Assembly: GCA_000349905.1 (NCBI GenBank)
Contig: KB722750.1
Location: forward strand, 184,638 to 216,322
Length of the DNA: 31,685 nucleotides
DNA from: Volvariella volvacea V23
Lineage: Eukaryota; Basidiomycota; Agaricomycetes; Agaricales; Pluteaceae
Reading direction: 5' to 3'
The position numbers and the translations under genes were made by a program. Below, in pieces: positions 1 through 13,400 of this stretch (its first letter is position 1; each line of letters starts with the position of its first letter). The notes under the pieces are model-generated. The model saw only the letters and a list, made by a program, of their open reading frames with translations, did not search any database and had not been told where the DNA came from.

Positions 1-2290
1 ACGTCTATGATACTTCTTGTACCCAATATGGCCACCTTATCCACTCCACAGCACCTTCATAGTCATGTCAATGATTATTTCACGCTTTCTTGATCCCTCT
101 TCCCTTTATCTTTACCAAAAATTAGTATTGATGTTCCTCTATATGCATTAAACAATCACAGTCCCAGTTGTACCTCATTTTCAAAATCTTCTTCTGCACA
201 ATGTGAAGATTCTTACCGGCGCAGTGTTCACGGAAGCTATAGATGTCTGCGGACGACGAGACTGGAAGTGTGTTACAGCATCCAATGATAAAGCGAGAGT
301 AGAGTCCTTGTTATACCAGGAGAGAATGGGTGGAAGAAAAGGTCGACAACGAGCTATGCAAATGGAAGGAATGCGTCGCAATTTTAAGGTGATAGTGTCA
401 AGACTAGATAGATAGTTACGTGAAGGTGAATACGACAGCCTCTCTTCACGTAGCCCTCCACCATGATACGAGCATAGGTTGGGGACCAAAATACTTACGA
501 GTGTTTGGTGCATGACTTGGTGCTCCAAGAGACGATCTGCTCGCCAACTTGAATGGGTCGAGGTGGGAATACACTCAGGCGTTATGAGGCACGCTGTAGG
601 TTTGTTCGACCCACACCTGAAAAGGATGGGTAGAGGAATAAGAGTGAACTAAATTTGGGGGTGAACTAGGGTGACGCCGTCATGATTGGTAGGTTGCCTA
701 CCTCCTGCTAGTTCTTAACATAAACATGGTTCGGGGCATCATGTACAAAGGCTTACTCGCTAGGGTTTGCTTATTCTGCCAACGGCCTTGAAAATATACC
801 TCTGCTATCAGGGAAGAGAAGCCGAATAAATTCGCAAGTCTGTATTATTCAACCTAATCTCTACTAAGCCAGTAAGAGATGGCGACTTTCACCGAGTACG
901 ACGCATGTTTCTCATCGTTAGTTTTGGAGTAAGTAGACTCCACAGCAGAAGATACCGAGAAATCCGCGGGTACTCAGGGACGTATTGGGTAGATATTTTG
1001 ATCGATGACCAACATAATGCTCCAAAATAATTCGTTAGGTCAGTCCTACGTTGGAGAAATCAGAATCAGAAACCATTATGGTGATACACTACGTACATCC
1101 ATTCAATACACTGATTAATAACTCCAAAGCGTTGGTAACTCTCACCGGCAGTTGGAATCCGCAGTTTATTCTAATTCACGTACAAATTAGAGCTAGCTAA
1201 GGTAGTCAGAACCCCGATGATTTCTGAATGGGATTTTGTGTTAATACCGAGTCAAAAAAGGGGTCACCTAGCGGTCAGTAATGCTGTCGAACCTCAGGCG
1301 AGTCCCCTACCAACCCACTTTACCCTGCCAAAGTCCAAGCAAAATCTTGTTACCTGATCCTGGTTACTTACCACAACCATGGGCACGTCCGAATCTCACA
1401 ATGTGTCCCAAATCCGAGGAACGGCGCGTCTTCTGAATGCCCCTGATTCGTTGCTCTTGCGATGCATACAATGAGTGAAAACGTTATTAGGATGGTCTTT
1501 GGAATTCCAGAAGGAACCGGTTACCTGACGATAACCATGAAAGCAGCCTTCTCGTACCGCTCCGACGGTTGTTGTGATAGGAGGTCATCCGGTGGGTCGT
1601 GTCGGAAAAATGTAACAAATGGTCAGGCGAATTCCAGAAGAACGCATTCACTATGGAACCTACTATAAATTCCTGATCAGCGCATACTATAGCAGAAGGC
1701 CCAAGACCACAGCCGATGAGATGACACACATTTAAGTCGCTAATCCAGTATATTTTAGCATAGAACACTTCGGTACGTTGTTAGCGTTACTAGTTTCCCC
1801 GCTTAGAGACAACCAGTTGGCGATTATCGGGCGTGCCTGCGTTGGGTTGACCCATTACCTTGGGAATACGACCAAACTATTGGGCAGCCCATGGGATTGG
1901 AACATACATGCCTTCCTTCCCAGAAATATGGATTGGTGCCACCCTTGCTCTTCAATGGGGTTGTAGGTTAGATGGGTCTGCTTGACACTCGTTGCTACTT
2001 GTCACCGTAACCTGCAAAGGGGCTTGGGTTTCTGAGACCTGGAGATCATACGTGGATATCTCCATTACTTCTATTCCGCCCAGTGTACAGCTTTACGAAA
2101 ACGGGCGTAACTTGGGCGAGATTTGGGCGATAGTAGCAGTACGGGGTTCGAGGACGACTTGATGATGGCCGTTGTCACAATCTCCAGGCCCGTGACCAGG
2201 CACCTGATGTGACAAAGGCGTCGTGTGACAAGGCGCGTCAGAAGGGTTGCTGTTCGCCACGACGCCGAAACGACGACACAGGCTCTCAAG
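1..2290. other. Gene-poor stretch upstream of the kinesin gene
   Basis: I find no open frame here with recognisable domain content and no chain of exons in consistent phase. Short frames of 60-115 codons occur on both strands, overlap each other and have unremarkable composition. The last part, from about 2050, presumably holds the kinesin promoter and 5' leader. No repeat, tRNA or transposon end was recognised by eye. Confidence 0.5.
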
Positions 2291-5144
2291 ATGGCCTCCT
2301 CGCACAGGATCAGAATAGCTGCCAGACTACGCCCGAAAATTGACGGCGAAGTCAACGACGACGCAATCCAGGTCGTGCGGGAGCACTCGTCAGGGGCCAG
2401 CTTTATTTCCGTCCCCAACCCCCGCGATCCGAGTCAGGTTTTCAAATTCCCGTGAGTAATACATCCGTTTCTTCCGACTCGGGCAAAGCACCATAACATA
2501 ACCTTAGGTTTACGAGTTGTTATGGCGAATCAGCGACGCAGGAAGAGATCTTCCACAACGATGTTGAACCCATGCTTGACTACGTCTTTCAGGGTGTGGT
2601 AAGTTGTTTGGACATTGTCATATAGCGACTGCTGAGTATCCAATAGACGGTTACCATCTTTGCGTATGGTGTTACATCTTCTGGCAAGACTCATACAATG
2701 CAGGGGACTAAGTCGCAACCTGGCGTAATTCCAAGAGTCGTTGAGGTGAGGCCAAGGCCACTGACAGCTCAGTAAAGCATGGCTTAAGCTCTTCAGTCTA
2801 TGTTTGACCACTGCTACCGTCATCCAGAAGCGCAGATTTCACTCAAGGTTTCCTATATGGAGATATATCGAGATGAAGTGTATGACCTGCTTGTCGCCCG
2901 AGAAACCGTAAGGCCCCTTCGTACCTTATCAGTTTAGCTCTTCACCTACCTCTTGAAGGCACCCAAACTTCCTGTTCGAGAAAATGAGGCAGGCCTTGTA
3001 TTCGTGGCTAACTTGACATCATTGGACATCGACTCTGTTGCCGAGTTTGAAGCGATTTACACGTACGTGATCAGCAAGTCCATTCGACCTATCTTACAGC
3101 TTCTGCGACAGACGTGCAACGAAACAGCGGTCTGTTGGTGCCACCAATTTGAATCGGGCGTCATCACGGTCACATGCCATTGTCACCATTGAAGCAACTT
3201 CAATCGATGGGAACAAAGGTTGGGCCAAAGAAACTGCCTTGGACTTGCGCTAGCTCACATAGTCCCTAGAGTTGAAAGGAAAGGTCAATCTAGTGGACCT
3301 AGCTGGATCAGAGAACAACAAGGTATGGACCAGGCACCGCGATGTTTGAATGGCTTAACCATGGTAAACTCAGCTAACTGGTAACGACCCCGCCCGTATG
3401 GCGGAATCCGCTGCGATCAACAAGTCACTGAGCGTGCTGGGACAAGTCGTGCATGCACTGAACCAAGGCGCTGTAAGATTGCGACTTCCCTCTTTGGAGA
3501 TGTCAACTTACATCGCCTTAGTCCCGGATACCGTACCGCAATTCCAAACTTACCCGACTACTTCAAGATGCCCTCGGCGGTTCATCAATTGGTTTATTAA
3601 TATGCAACTTAGCCCCTGGAGTTAAATTTAGACAAGATACCCTTAATACCCTCAAGTAAGCACCACGAGGCAGTAGCACCGCTAGACGCTAACCTGTCCC
3701 AGTTTTGCTGTCCGAACCAAGAATATAGAGAACAAACCTGTGACTAATGAACGTGGTGCGTAACCATCCTACCAATAGCAATTTCGCTCATCGGCAGTAG
3801 AAACACGACCAGCACCAAAGCAGCCCGCAGCACCCAAACCGGCACCTGCCGTTGTCCAGCAAGTTTCAACGACAAGTTCTCGGCCAAGCATTGGACTTGG
3901 ATTACCTCGGCCTCGTTCGTCATTAGCACCAACTTCTCGCGTTCCACGTATTCCCCGCGCGTCATCCTACGGGGGTACTCGGCCTAATAGTAGAACCATG
4001 GTCGAGAAAACGCCCGAGTATGAAGGGAATCGTTCCCAAAGTGTTGGGATCCTGATGACCGAGGAGGAAATTAATGAACGGGTCAGTACGGATACATTCG
4101 AAGTGTACATCCTTTTTCATCCCTTGCAGATTGCCAAAGCAGTGGAGGCAGAAGTGGCGAGACGATTGGCAGAGAAAGAGCGTCAGTGGCGGGAGGAAGA
4201 GGAGGAAAGGCGCCGAAGCCAAGCAGAAGCCAGCTCTTCTAGCTTGATAATGTCGCCCAAGAGAGAACATGTGCTACCGCCTGGTGTTCTTACACCACTG
4301 CTCAAGCGCCACAGAGACCTCGACAACGAACTCAAGACACGACTGCAGAAGCTAGAGGAGAAATAGTATGTATTTAGTTTTGTCATGTCGTTCCAGTCTC
4401 AGTGGGCTTGTTCTAGTGAGCGTGGTCACAAGGAAGTACAGATGGCGGAATTGCTTTCACCTGTATCAAGAAAAAAGTTAGGAAGATCCTATGTTGCGCT
4501 AGCACGGGCACACTCAGAGAAGTCTGCGTTTTCCCCTGGCGTCCAGGGTTCTCACTGAACTACTCTACCAGGGGAGACTTGGAAGTGGCCTTGGAGTTGT
4601 ATCGCAAAGCGGAGAGTTACGTTCCAGATAACATGAAATTGAAAGAGAGGTGGATACTCTTTCTCATTCACATCTTTCTGTGTAACCTATCGCAAAACCG
4701 CGCCTAATCTGACCGCCTTCCCTCTTTTACCTCTGATGCTGCACGTCGCGTGCACAAACACGATACAGAATTGTCGAAACTGAATTGGCGGCCAAGAACA
4801 ACACACCATGGAACCCCTCGCCTAAACGCACCAGGCGGAGCAGCAAGGAGAAGAAGAGGACCACGACCAAGGTCACTGGCTATACATCCGCGGGAGCAGA
4901 TCTAAAACTGGATGAAAGCAGGCACGTTAAGGAACAGGCCAATGCGGCAAATGCTGGAATTGAGCTCGGATTGGGACTTGCGAACACCGAGCTCGGGAAG
5001 AAACGCCCATTGGCGAGTACCGGTGATAGTGATAGTGGCTCCCCAGCACCGCCGAAGCGACGGAAACACACAACTAAATTAATCCATGCGGGAAGCGACG
5101 GCGATGAAGAGTTTGTGCGCAGCAGCCTCTTACGAGATCAATGA
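2291..5144 (+). CDS. Kinesin-like motor protein, 15 exons, about 700 aa
   Basis: This encodes an ATP-driven microtubule motor. My splice model has exons at 2291-2451, 2508-2598, 2647-2745, 2797-2907, 2959-3062, 3100-3218, 3270-3322, 3374-3472, 3522-3655, 3703-3755, 3798-4081, 4130-4365, 4417-4521, 4572-4649 and 4769-5144, giving 2103 nt in one frame. The N-terminal motor (about residues 5-345) shows the P-loop GVTSSGKT (about residues 92-99), the switch I region with SSRSHA, the switch II core VDLAGSE, and the late motor motif [16 protein letters not shown]. After the motor come a Pro/Ser/Arg-rich linker, a Glu/Arg-rich coiled segment, one TPR-like helical hairpin ([18 protein letters not shown]) and a Lys/Arg-rich tail with nuclear-localisation-like clusters ([17 protein letters not shown]). 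The N-terminal motor and basic nuclear-type tail fit a chromokinesin (KIF22/kinesin-10-like), but I did not see the helix-hairpin-helix typical of KIF22, so the subfamily is uncertain. Start chosen at the first ATG before the motor's first strand ([10 protein letters not shown]). Confidence 0.92.
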
Positions 5145-5549
5145 CTGAAACAACAGAACCGACGTGTACGATTGCAGTGAGACTTGTATAGTATTGCTAT
5201 CATGGTATTGTTATTATTTTATACATTCATTTCCCTGACTTGTGGCGTTCAAACTTGCCTCACGACCCCTCGTGTACATTCAGTCATCCAATCACTGATG
5301 TCATTAAAGCGTCGAGGAGTCCCTGTGTCTATATTAAGCTCCTGAGAGCAGTGTTGCTATTCATGGTAGCCGGCGAACAATCGTCCAAACAAAACTCTCA
5401 CTCGGGCGATGTTCTCAACTATCTGAGCGTATATCCTCGGACTTGATATGAGAATGCGCTGAATGTGCTGCTGCGCCTCCCACCTCTACCCATGTTAACT
5501 GGCGGCACTTGACGTCTTTCTTATCTCAACCAACCACCCCAAAGCGCAA
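5145..5549. other. Intergenic gap, kinesin to b561 gene
   Basis: This holds the kinesin 3' untranslated region (T-rich around 5185-5235) and the upstream region of the next + strand gene. No further gene is seen. Confidence 0.5.
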
Positions 5550-6644
5550 ATGTCTGCCATTCACTTCCCTTTACTACCTGTTGAGGTTCGAGCCCGGAAC
5601 CATGCATTGTTATCGTCCATAGGCTTTCTCATCCTCCTTCCCCTCGGCGTGTTGTTTGCAAGGTATACAAGGACTTTTACCAGGCAGTGAGGCTTGAGCA
5701 TATGTTTTCACATGAGGAACGACTAAACACAACACACAGATGGTTCTGGCCTCATGTGGTCGCCCAGTTCCTTATATCAGGACCAGTCATTCTGGCTGGA
5801 TGGGCTCTGGGCTACAGAACTACAAGCCAATTGCAGCAACCGCACTTCATAGACGCACATCAACGAACAGGGCTCGCACTTCTCATCCTTTATCTCATCC
5901 AAGTCTTCCTCGGAGCATTCATCCACTTTGTAAAGTTCCCTAGAATTACCCGGGGTTGGCGGCCTCCACAGAATTATCTTCACGCAATTCTTGGCCTTGC
6001 TATCTTGGCTCTCGCGGCTTCCCAAGTGGGTATCAGTTTCACTTCGTCTTCCGCCCTATTTCTGGCTTCCTGTCATTTTTCCTTGACCAATCGCCGTGCC
6101 TTCTGATTTTCCGGAGGTATAATCAAATCCTTGTGCTTATTGGTTCTGACTCGTTGATTGAGTGATGCCCAACTAATCACCGCCTCTCCAACAGGTGCAC
6201 AGTGGCTTGTATACAGAGTGGCTGCTGCTGGGAGGCCTGCACCCCGATCCTCAATCCGCCAAAAGGGCATGGGTGGCAGTCATCGTGGTACGTAACATCA
6301 CGTTCTAGCTTCATTTTTCTCCTCTCCATTCCTCCGGACATTCCCCATCCTCCCGAGTTCAGGACTCCAGGACAGGTGTCCCTCGTTTTCCCCGTCAGGG
6401 GGAAGGAGGCGTTTGCCACTTCTCGCGCGGATCACGTTTCTTGGATTGATCGATACTCGTGATTAACTTGGAGATATCGCAGATCTTTTGGGTGCTGTAC
6501 TTTGCCGGATTAGCTTTTCTGCCTCGACAATTGAAACAAGAATCACAAGCGAGGAAGGGTGCTGGTATGTAATCATGTTGCTTTGCTCGATCACCTCCAG
6601 GTACTCACGATTGAACTCTCCCTGCTGTTACCATTGCAGCTTGA
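5550..6644 (+). CDS. Cytochrome b561-type transmembrane protein, about 190 aa
   Basis: This is a predicted haem-binding transmembrane electron-transfer protein of the cytochrome b561 / ferric-reductase-like fold. Exons: 5550-5662, 5740-6025, 6195-6287, 6483-6564 and a short last exon. The first helix holds NHALLSSIGFLILLPLGVL with His18; W-F-W-P-H follows (His43), then DAHQRTG at the start of the next helix (His78) and NYLHAILGLAILALA (His119). Four helix-associated His residues in this order are what the family uses to bind two haems. There is no signal peptide-like leader and no DOMON domain, so it is the membrane core only. The 3' end is unsure: joining 6564 to the acceptor before 6640 stops at once (6642-6644), while an alternative acceptor at 6655 stops at 6701-6703. 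Introns 2 and 3 (169 and 195 nt) are long for this window, so a missed exon is possible. Confidence 0.75.
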
Positions 6645-7148
6645 CCCGGATTTTAGCCATATGTATGCAGTTGAAAATTTTCGTCGATAGTACATTACCG
6701 TGACCTTTGATTATGATTCGGACAATGAGAGAGGGGAGCAAATTCAACGAAACACGATATATAGGAGTAAGGATACATTGGGTAGATAAAGGGTGATAGC
6801 TACAGTGGGGACTCGAAATATGTTTACTTTAAAGGATTGAAGAGACGAAAGATTGGCTATAAGTTGTGGAGTTAACGAAAACAAGAGGGAGAGTCTATGT
6901 GAGCAGGGACTGTCAACGAATGTCGGAAATTCTTAGGATACAATCGGAGTAATGGCTATAAGATGACGAGCGGGTGCTCCCCTTACGTTATGGATATATT
7001 GGCTAAGATTGCCGGTAGTGGTGAAGCGGGAGAATAAGGGAGGGGAAGCCGAAAATAGGGTATTTGGTGAACTAAGCCGGAGCAAAGAATGTGGTGGAGC
7101 TTCGTTAGCACTTTCGCCGTTGGGTGACGTGATGCTGCATTAGGTTGT
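6645..7148. other. Convergent intergenic region
   Basis: This lies between the 3' ends of the + strand b561 gene and the - strand SPOC-like gene. The stretch around 6705-6960 is purine-rich on the + strand. I see no gene. It likely holds both 3' untranslated regions. Confidence 0.45.
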
Positions 7149-8010
7149 CTAAGGGTGTTGATTGCGATTCGGGTGATAGAGATACATCGAATTATCTCCC
7201 TCCCTGGCGCCTTGCCAGGCAGAAGGATCTTGATTGTTGTAAGGAGTGGAACCATCTCCATATTGCTGATACAGGACTTGGGCCTGAGAATGTTGATGTA
7301 CAGAATGCTGCGCCTGACGGGGATACTGAAGCCCTTGGCCCATAACGTAGTAAGGATTGGGTTGTAGTTGGGGGATTGGAGGACTGCCATTCAAAATGAA
7401 ATCTGGGAAAGGAGTGTTCATGAACAATACCCCGAGCAGCATTGCACTGGAGTTCTCCGAAGGGTACATGACGATACCAGCATCAGGGATGCCGTCCGCA
7501 CCGCCCCAGGTGATGACTGCGACCTACATTTGGTTAGTATTTCTCTATCAAATCTTGGGAGCGGTGATAAACTCACAGTGCGAAGCTCAGCGAGTCTAGA
7601 AGATAGCGTGCGGAATTTACCATAGTTGAGATTCTGCTCCTCAGGGTCTGCTAAGCGGTCGGGCGTGAACGTGCATAATGGTGGCGGGGTCACGTCGTTT
7701 AACCATGTCTTGAACATGGGCAATATGTTCGGACGCTCAAACATAACGCGGCCAACAAGTGTGCTGGGCCAGAGCTCCATTCTACTGGTGGGGGTTCGTA
7801 GGTAGTAAGAAATCGTGCAGCCCAAATTCAAGGACAAAATACACACTTGCTCCCATCAGTCTCGAGACTTGTCATCCTGATGTCTTCCGCAATGCTCCTG
7901 TCTGAAGGCCGCATCCCGACCATTCTAGTACTACCTCTCCAGGTATTGGTGGGGATAGGACGTTGACCGTCGAAGGGAGATTGGAAGTGGGTGGGCACGC
8001 GGAAGACCAT
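7149..8010 (-). CDS. SPOC/Med25-type domain protein, C-terminal part
   Basis: Three exons in phase: 7847-8010, 7577-7784 and 7149-7523, separated by GT-AG introns of 62 and 53 nt, coding 248 aa from the ATG at 8008-8010. About residues 45-165 have the layout of a SPOC-like beta-barrel as in the Med25 PTOV/ACID domain: a strand with MELWPSTLVGRV, a helix with MFKTWLND, then CTFTPD, NYGKFRTLSSRLAE, AVITWGG and a late strand pair (AGIVMYPSENSSAMLLGVLF) ending in NTPFPDF. The last 80 residues are Gln/Pro/Tyr/Asn-rich and look disordered, as in transcription co-activators. Just upstream, another frame carries a W-x-G strand (VVLEWSG, near 7935) of the kind that starts such a fold, so the true 5' end may use other exons, or the gene may carry a one-base frame disruption near 7900. 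No von Willebrand A domain was found upstream. The family call is by pattern only. Confidence 0.5.
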
Positions 8011-10445
8011 TTTTGAGTTGTCGGTTGTCCATCAATCATGCAGCCTTTAAGTGTTCGATAAGTTGGCTCCCAAAACAGAAGGCTCCTGTGAATCTGAAGT
8101 AGCATAGGCAATAATGAGTCCCATGGTCGCAAGGCGAATTGTCGTGAGGTACGCACACCAAAAGCGCTTGGACAGGGTTAACCATGCATATGGTGTTCGA
8201 GGGAGAAAGTGAAGCAAACAACATTGTGCTTGGTTACCAATCTCTGATAAACCTAACGCTCAGGCTCAGGGGCCACCGGGAACCACGCGTCCACTTAAGT
8301 CCCTCCATTAGCCGATGAAGTAAGCCGATCCAGCGGTACCCTGTGAACGTCAACGGACCCCCTAGGCCCATGAAGGTGTTGAGATGTTGAAGTCCGAGCC
8401 CCCTAGATCAAGCACACAATACTGGATCGCCGAGTAGACAATAATTGCACACAAATAAAGCGTCAGCGTAACAGCATGTGCACGGGTATTGCGAGTCAAA
8501 AACGTACTGCCAGTGCGCCATTATCTCACAGCGAAGCCAGGCCACCGCTCTGAAGCGTTAATTGTCTCTCCTTGGAGAAAGCTTGCTAGCAACGGAGGAA
8601 GCCACGTGCAAAAGGAAAATGGCCGAACTCCCCGTCGAGCTCTCGGAAGAGGAAGGCTGTAGTTCGGACGACCTTCATTAATAATATCAATAATCTAAAT
8701 CGCATGGACGGGACTCAGGAAGACCACGAATCTGGCGGACTGGGCCACGTTATTTCCACGTTGTCTTGACTGCCACGCGACAATGACAACCGACCGTCGC
8801 TGTGTGCTATGGACGAGCAAAGAGCTTTCACCGCCGTTGCCTTGGCTTCTGTGCAACGCTTTGGCCTAATACCCCCTCGAACGGCTTTATCTTTCCTCCG
8901 ATTCATTCAATGCAAGCGTACCACCTCCAATCCAGGGCTTCTAATATATTGAAGATAGTCCACGACTGAGTGCACCATATCGGGTCTGCCAGCTCTGTGG
9001 AGCTCCGGCTCTACAGTGAGCGTGCTTGAGTTGCCGGGTATTGCCAACCCGAGCGGGAACCCTTCTCCGCTACTTCTAGCAGCACGGCACCCGCGCCGGC
9101 AGCCTCTTTTGGGCGAAGATTGTGGTTCCGAGATCAGCTCAGCTTGAAATATCCCGCTTATGTCCGATGACGACGTCAGCTAAATTATTTCCAAAATGAA
9201 AGAGGCACATCTACCCGTGCAACCTTTGACGATGTGTCCCTTGATGAAGGCACGCCCGCATGACTTTGCTCGCAAGGCTCGCCCTTAGGTCCAGAAGCGC
9301 ACGCAGTAGGCTTCGCCAACCACCCGGCGGTATGCTCGCAAATTTCCTTCCCGTAACATTGTCCGGCGCAGTGCTCAACATAAGCACAGGGATGATAGAG
9401 CTGACAGTTTACAAAATCCTGTGTTGTAAGGCACCTTTACTAATGGAGGAGCATGCCTCTCGACCGGACTCAGATCACTCCTCTGGTCAGGTACGATCTG
9501 ATGGTGGACGGGATGGGCCCACTGTGGAGGGACAACGAGCCCCAAAAATCAAAAATTAGAGAGCACTAGGCAAGACGGTGTCTCCACAACCAGAACAGAC
9601 TAAACTGAAAATGTTCACTGCTTGTGAAGCGTTCTCGCCATCCGGTGCGATACGCCTGTTCATTGTTGTCGCAGCAACCACCTACAGGGAAGCCGCCACG
9701 ATAACGTCTTTCCATATACGCCCGCCCCCCTCGTCTTCCTTGACGATTCAGACAATAGTGGGTTCACACGCGCGTAAGGCTCACACTCCAACCACGCAAA
9801 TGCAGGGAGAATGTGATGATATCCACGTTCACGAAGGGATCTGTGTGGGTCATCATCCTTGGCACCCTGAGACCGATTTTTGCCCCATTATCGTCATTGT
9901 TTGTCAGTGGGTTGCCTGTGGCTGACAGCAATGTAGTACGCCACTGTACGCGGTGTAGTTGGGCCCCTTCACTCAATCAGATAACAGACCCTCAAAGTAT
10001 CGCATGAGGCAGCTTGTGAAATTACTCTGCACGATATCCCTACACGTCTTGCAGACGTAATACGACTGTCTGGAGGTTGAGGGTGGCATTATTGTCTCAT
10101 TCTATGCGGCGCTTCACGGACGTTCTTGAGGCCCTTCAGCATCCGAGTTTCGAGAGTAACGAGGACGACGGCCTTGGTCATGACGGGGAGAAAGATAGGT
10201 CTCGTTTGTGAAGGCCGCCGGCGATGAGACCACAAAAAGTGGGCTAAAGCGACCGTTTCCTTGTCCAAGTACCCTAGTAGAGGCTAGAACGGGCATAATT
10301 GCGCGGTTCAAAATGTATTTGTCATTAGCAATGTTGGTAAGTATTGCGATGCACTGTATAAGAACAAAAATAGAGAACAAAAATACAATGAGACTAGGCG
10401 AAGCAACGTGAATAACCATAATAAAACACAAGTAGAAAGGGAAAA
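8011..10445. other. Gene-poor stretch, about 2.4 kb
   Basis: No recognisable gene. The 5' part of the SPOC-like gene could extend to about 8220 in other frames. Frames of about 100 codons at 9260-9559 and 9578-9925 lack any family motif and start or stop arbitrarily. The part just below 10446 is the 3' flank of the coiled-coil gene. Confidence 0.45.
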
Positions 10446-13400
10446 TCAACCCCGCAACGGGTCTGACAGCCCAGGTGCCTCTCGAATGCGAGGACTCGGT
10501 CGGGGAGACGCTGCCATAGACAAGAACTGTGCAACAAGGTCAATTAACAACTCAACGTAAAACTGTCATTGCTCGTACCTTCTCGCCCATTTCCGTTATG
10601 CTCCGTTCCTGATTGTCGCGAAAGACGGAAAACATGTGTTTGAGATTTCCAATTGTCTTCTCGTCAGCCTCCTTGGCTCGACCGAGCTCTACAATCTCTT
10701 CCTCCAAAGCTTGAAGCTTCGTGAACGTGCTAGCAAGCTCAGCTTCGAGCTTCTTCCCCCGGGCCGTCTCCTCCTCCAAAGCCGCGCCTGATTTTTGCAA
10801 CTCCTCCTGCGCAGTGTTATATGACCCTTCCAAACCCTGACACTCAATCCGAAGCTTCTCCATTTCCGAGTTGACCTTGGTCACCTCAATCTCCAACGCA
10901 CTCATCGCTGTCCGAGCATCCCTTAAAGCCTCCTCGATTCTGGCCTTTTCTGCCATTTCTTCGGCGATACGGACTTCTCCTGACTTGATCCTTTCCTGAG
11001 CTTCACCGAGTTGCAATTGCAGGGAAGTGTTATTTTCCCTAGCATCGTCCAAGTCCCTGTGGAATGCCCCTGCCATTGACTCGGTCGTACTAAGTGCTTT
11101 ACGGACGCTGTGTAGCTCTTGCTCCTGTCTTTCGGAATGGTCGGAGAGTTGGGTACACCGGTTTTGAGACGCCCTGAGTTGTTCCTGATGCAAGGTAATA
11201 TTGGTTTTCGCTGCCTCTAGTTGTTCAGCCAGAGTCGAGTTCGCCGCAGTTTGTTGTACCAGCTCATCCTTTGCTGCCACTAAAGAGAAGTTGATTGTTT
11301 GAACTTGCGCATTGGCCTCGCCAAGCTCTACGACGGTAGCACTCAAAGTTTGCTCCAGCTCGTCAATTCGCAGTTTGAGGGAAGACGTTTCCTTTTGGAG
11401 TTGATCTAATGCACTTTGCTGGGCCGCGATATCTTCGTGCAGTGTTTTCTTCTCCTTATCATGCGACGCTTCTCGCTCACCCAAGGCTTTCTGTGCGGCG
11501 TCCTTTTCTTGCTTCAGCGCGTCTACTCGCTTGACCAACTCTTCATTCTTGCACTGCGTATCACGGAGCTTTATTGACAGAACTTCGTTATTGGCATTTG
11601 CCGCCTTCAATGTTCGCAAGGTTGCCTCGTGTTCACCACGCAGAGTTTCCATTTCGGCAATAAGGTGTGTGAGTTTGTTTGAAGTTTCTTGCTCTTGCCT
11701 CTTTGACGCTTCAATTATTTCCCTCTGTTCATCGAACTCTTCACCGAGTTTCTTCCGTTCCTCCGCGAGGGACTCGCTCTTGGACTGTTGTTCCTCGAGC
11801 TCGGTCTGGATCGATTGAATTCTCGAGGCCAATTCCGTTATCTCTGCATTGACAACCGATAGCTGATTGATATACTCGGTATTCGTCGCTTGCATGTGGG
11901 ATAGTGACTCTGATGCCATCAGAATCGTCAATTCTGCATTCCGTACGGAAAACCATCAGACGTACCTTCGCTCGTGCGGATTGACTCATGCAGGTCTTCA
12001 ATTCGCTTCTCATACAATCCCTCGGCCTCCGCTTTACTCTTCTTCAAAACCTCAAGCTCGTCATCCTTGGACGTTACAGCGCTCGCCTCGGCCGCCACCT
12101 GCTCCTCCAAGGCAACAATTCGGCCATCACATTCTGTCAGCCTATTCTCCAACTGCGCATTGGTGGCAGATATGTGAGAGATGCGATTCTCCAATGCTTG
12201 GAGCTCCACATTGCGAGAATCCAAAGTATTTTTCAGGGTAGTGACCTATGGGGAATGAAGGAACCCATTTGGGGTAAGTTCAATGACTTTTAGGGTTGTA
12301 AGGTTCGTACCTCAGTAGAAGCCTTCTTGAGGGCAACGAGCGTCATGGCGTCTGTTGCATAAGAGTCATCGTCATCGTCATCGTGCACCGCATGCTTTGA
12401 TCTTGTAGGTGCCAATTTGACGGGAGTCGTCACAGGTGTCATCAACGGATGCGTTAATGCAGTGCCTCCACTATTTGGACCAAAAAAATCATCATCATCT
12501 CGCTCGTCAAAACGTTCATCCCCTGGGGTGCTAGGAGCTGGGGTTGGCTGTTTGCTCAAGTTAGGGATAATTGAGCCCGATTGTGTGCGTGTGATTCCGT
12601 CAAAAGAAGGCTTCTTCCGATTCAAGAATATATTCGGCATGAGAGGCCTCGTTGGAGATGATGGGGGGCCTTCACTAAAGTTCAAGAGGTGAGTGGCATG
12701 TGTCAGGGAAAAGTAGAAGAATTACTATACCTGGTATCGTCTGGAATGTAACTTAGCGGAGTAATGCCTCCTGCATCGCCGTCGTTGGCGTGCTCCTTGA
12801 GCGTTTCCAACTGATTCCGGGCCGCCTCTAAATCCGCCTCACGCTCCTTGAGTTCTTCTCTTAAGCGCTCGATTTCCTCGTCATCCTCGAGATCTGTCAG
12901 GGGTGAGGTCTCACGCCACAATCGTTCCGCTTCTGCATGCCGCCTTTGTAGAGCAAATATCTCAGCTTTGAGCTAGGATAGATGTCAGGTATCTGTAATC
13001 TCCGAGAACAGCAGATCACACATACTTGCGCCTTGGTCATCCTATCAAATGGGCCTCTAACTACCGGGGTGGAACCTGTTGACATCCGTGCCCGCTTTGT
13101 GGGAGAGCGCTGTGGGCGGCCTGTGCTTACTGATGCATCTGTTCCCAAGGATTCGCGCCCATGGTGTTCCCCTGAGACCCCGCGAGCTCGCTTAATACCA
13201 CGGGGAGTACGGGGAGCACTGACACTCCGGGATATCTGACGTAGAACCTGATCCTCTATAGCAAGGGTGGACGCCTCGGAAGATTCGGGGATGCGTCGTC
13301 GTGCTGCCGAGAGGCTACAGAAAGGGGTTGATTAACGGTCAGGGCGAGTGGGATCGGTACTTACACCTTCTTTCCCGCTGGTGTCATCGTGACGTTCCCG

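Noticed and set aside
3756..3778. A 23-nt intron in the kinesin gene
   Set aside because: Too short to splice; extending to the acceptor at 3797 gives a 42-nt intron in phase.
9260..9925. Two frames of about 100 codons on the + strand
   Set aside because: No motif, arbitrary ends, composition not different from the surrounding sequence.
11867..12293. Open frames on the + strand inside the coiled-coil gene
   Set aside because: Shadows of the - strand exons, whose ten-exon model is exactly in phase.
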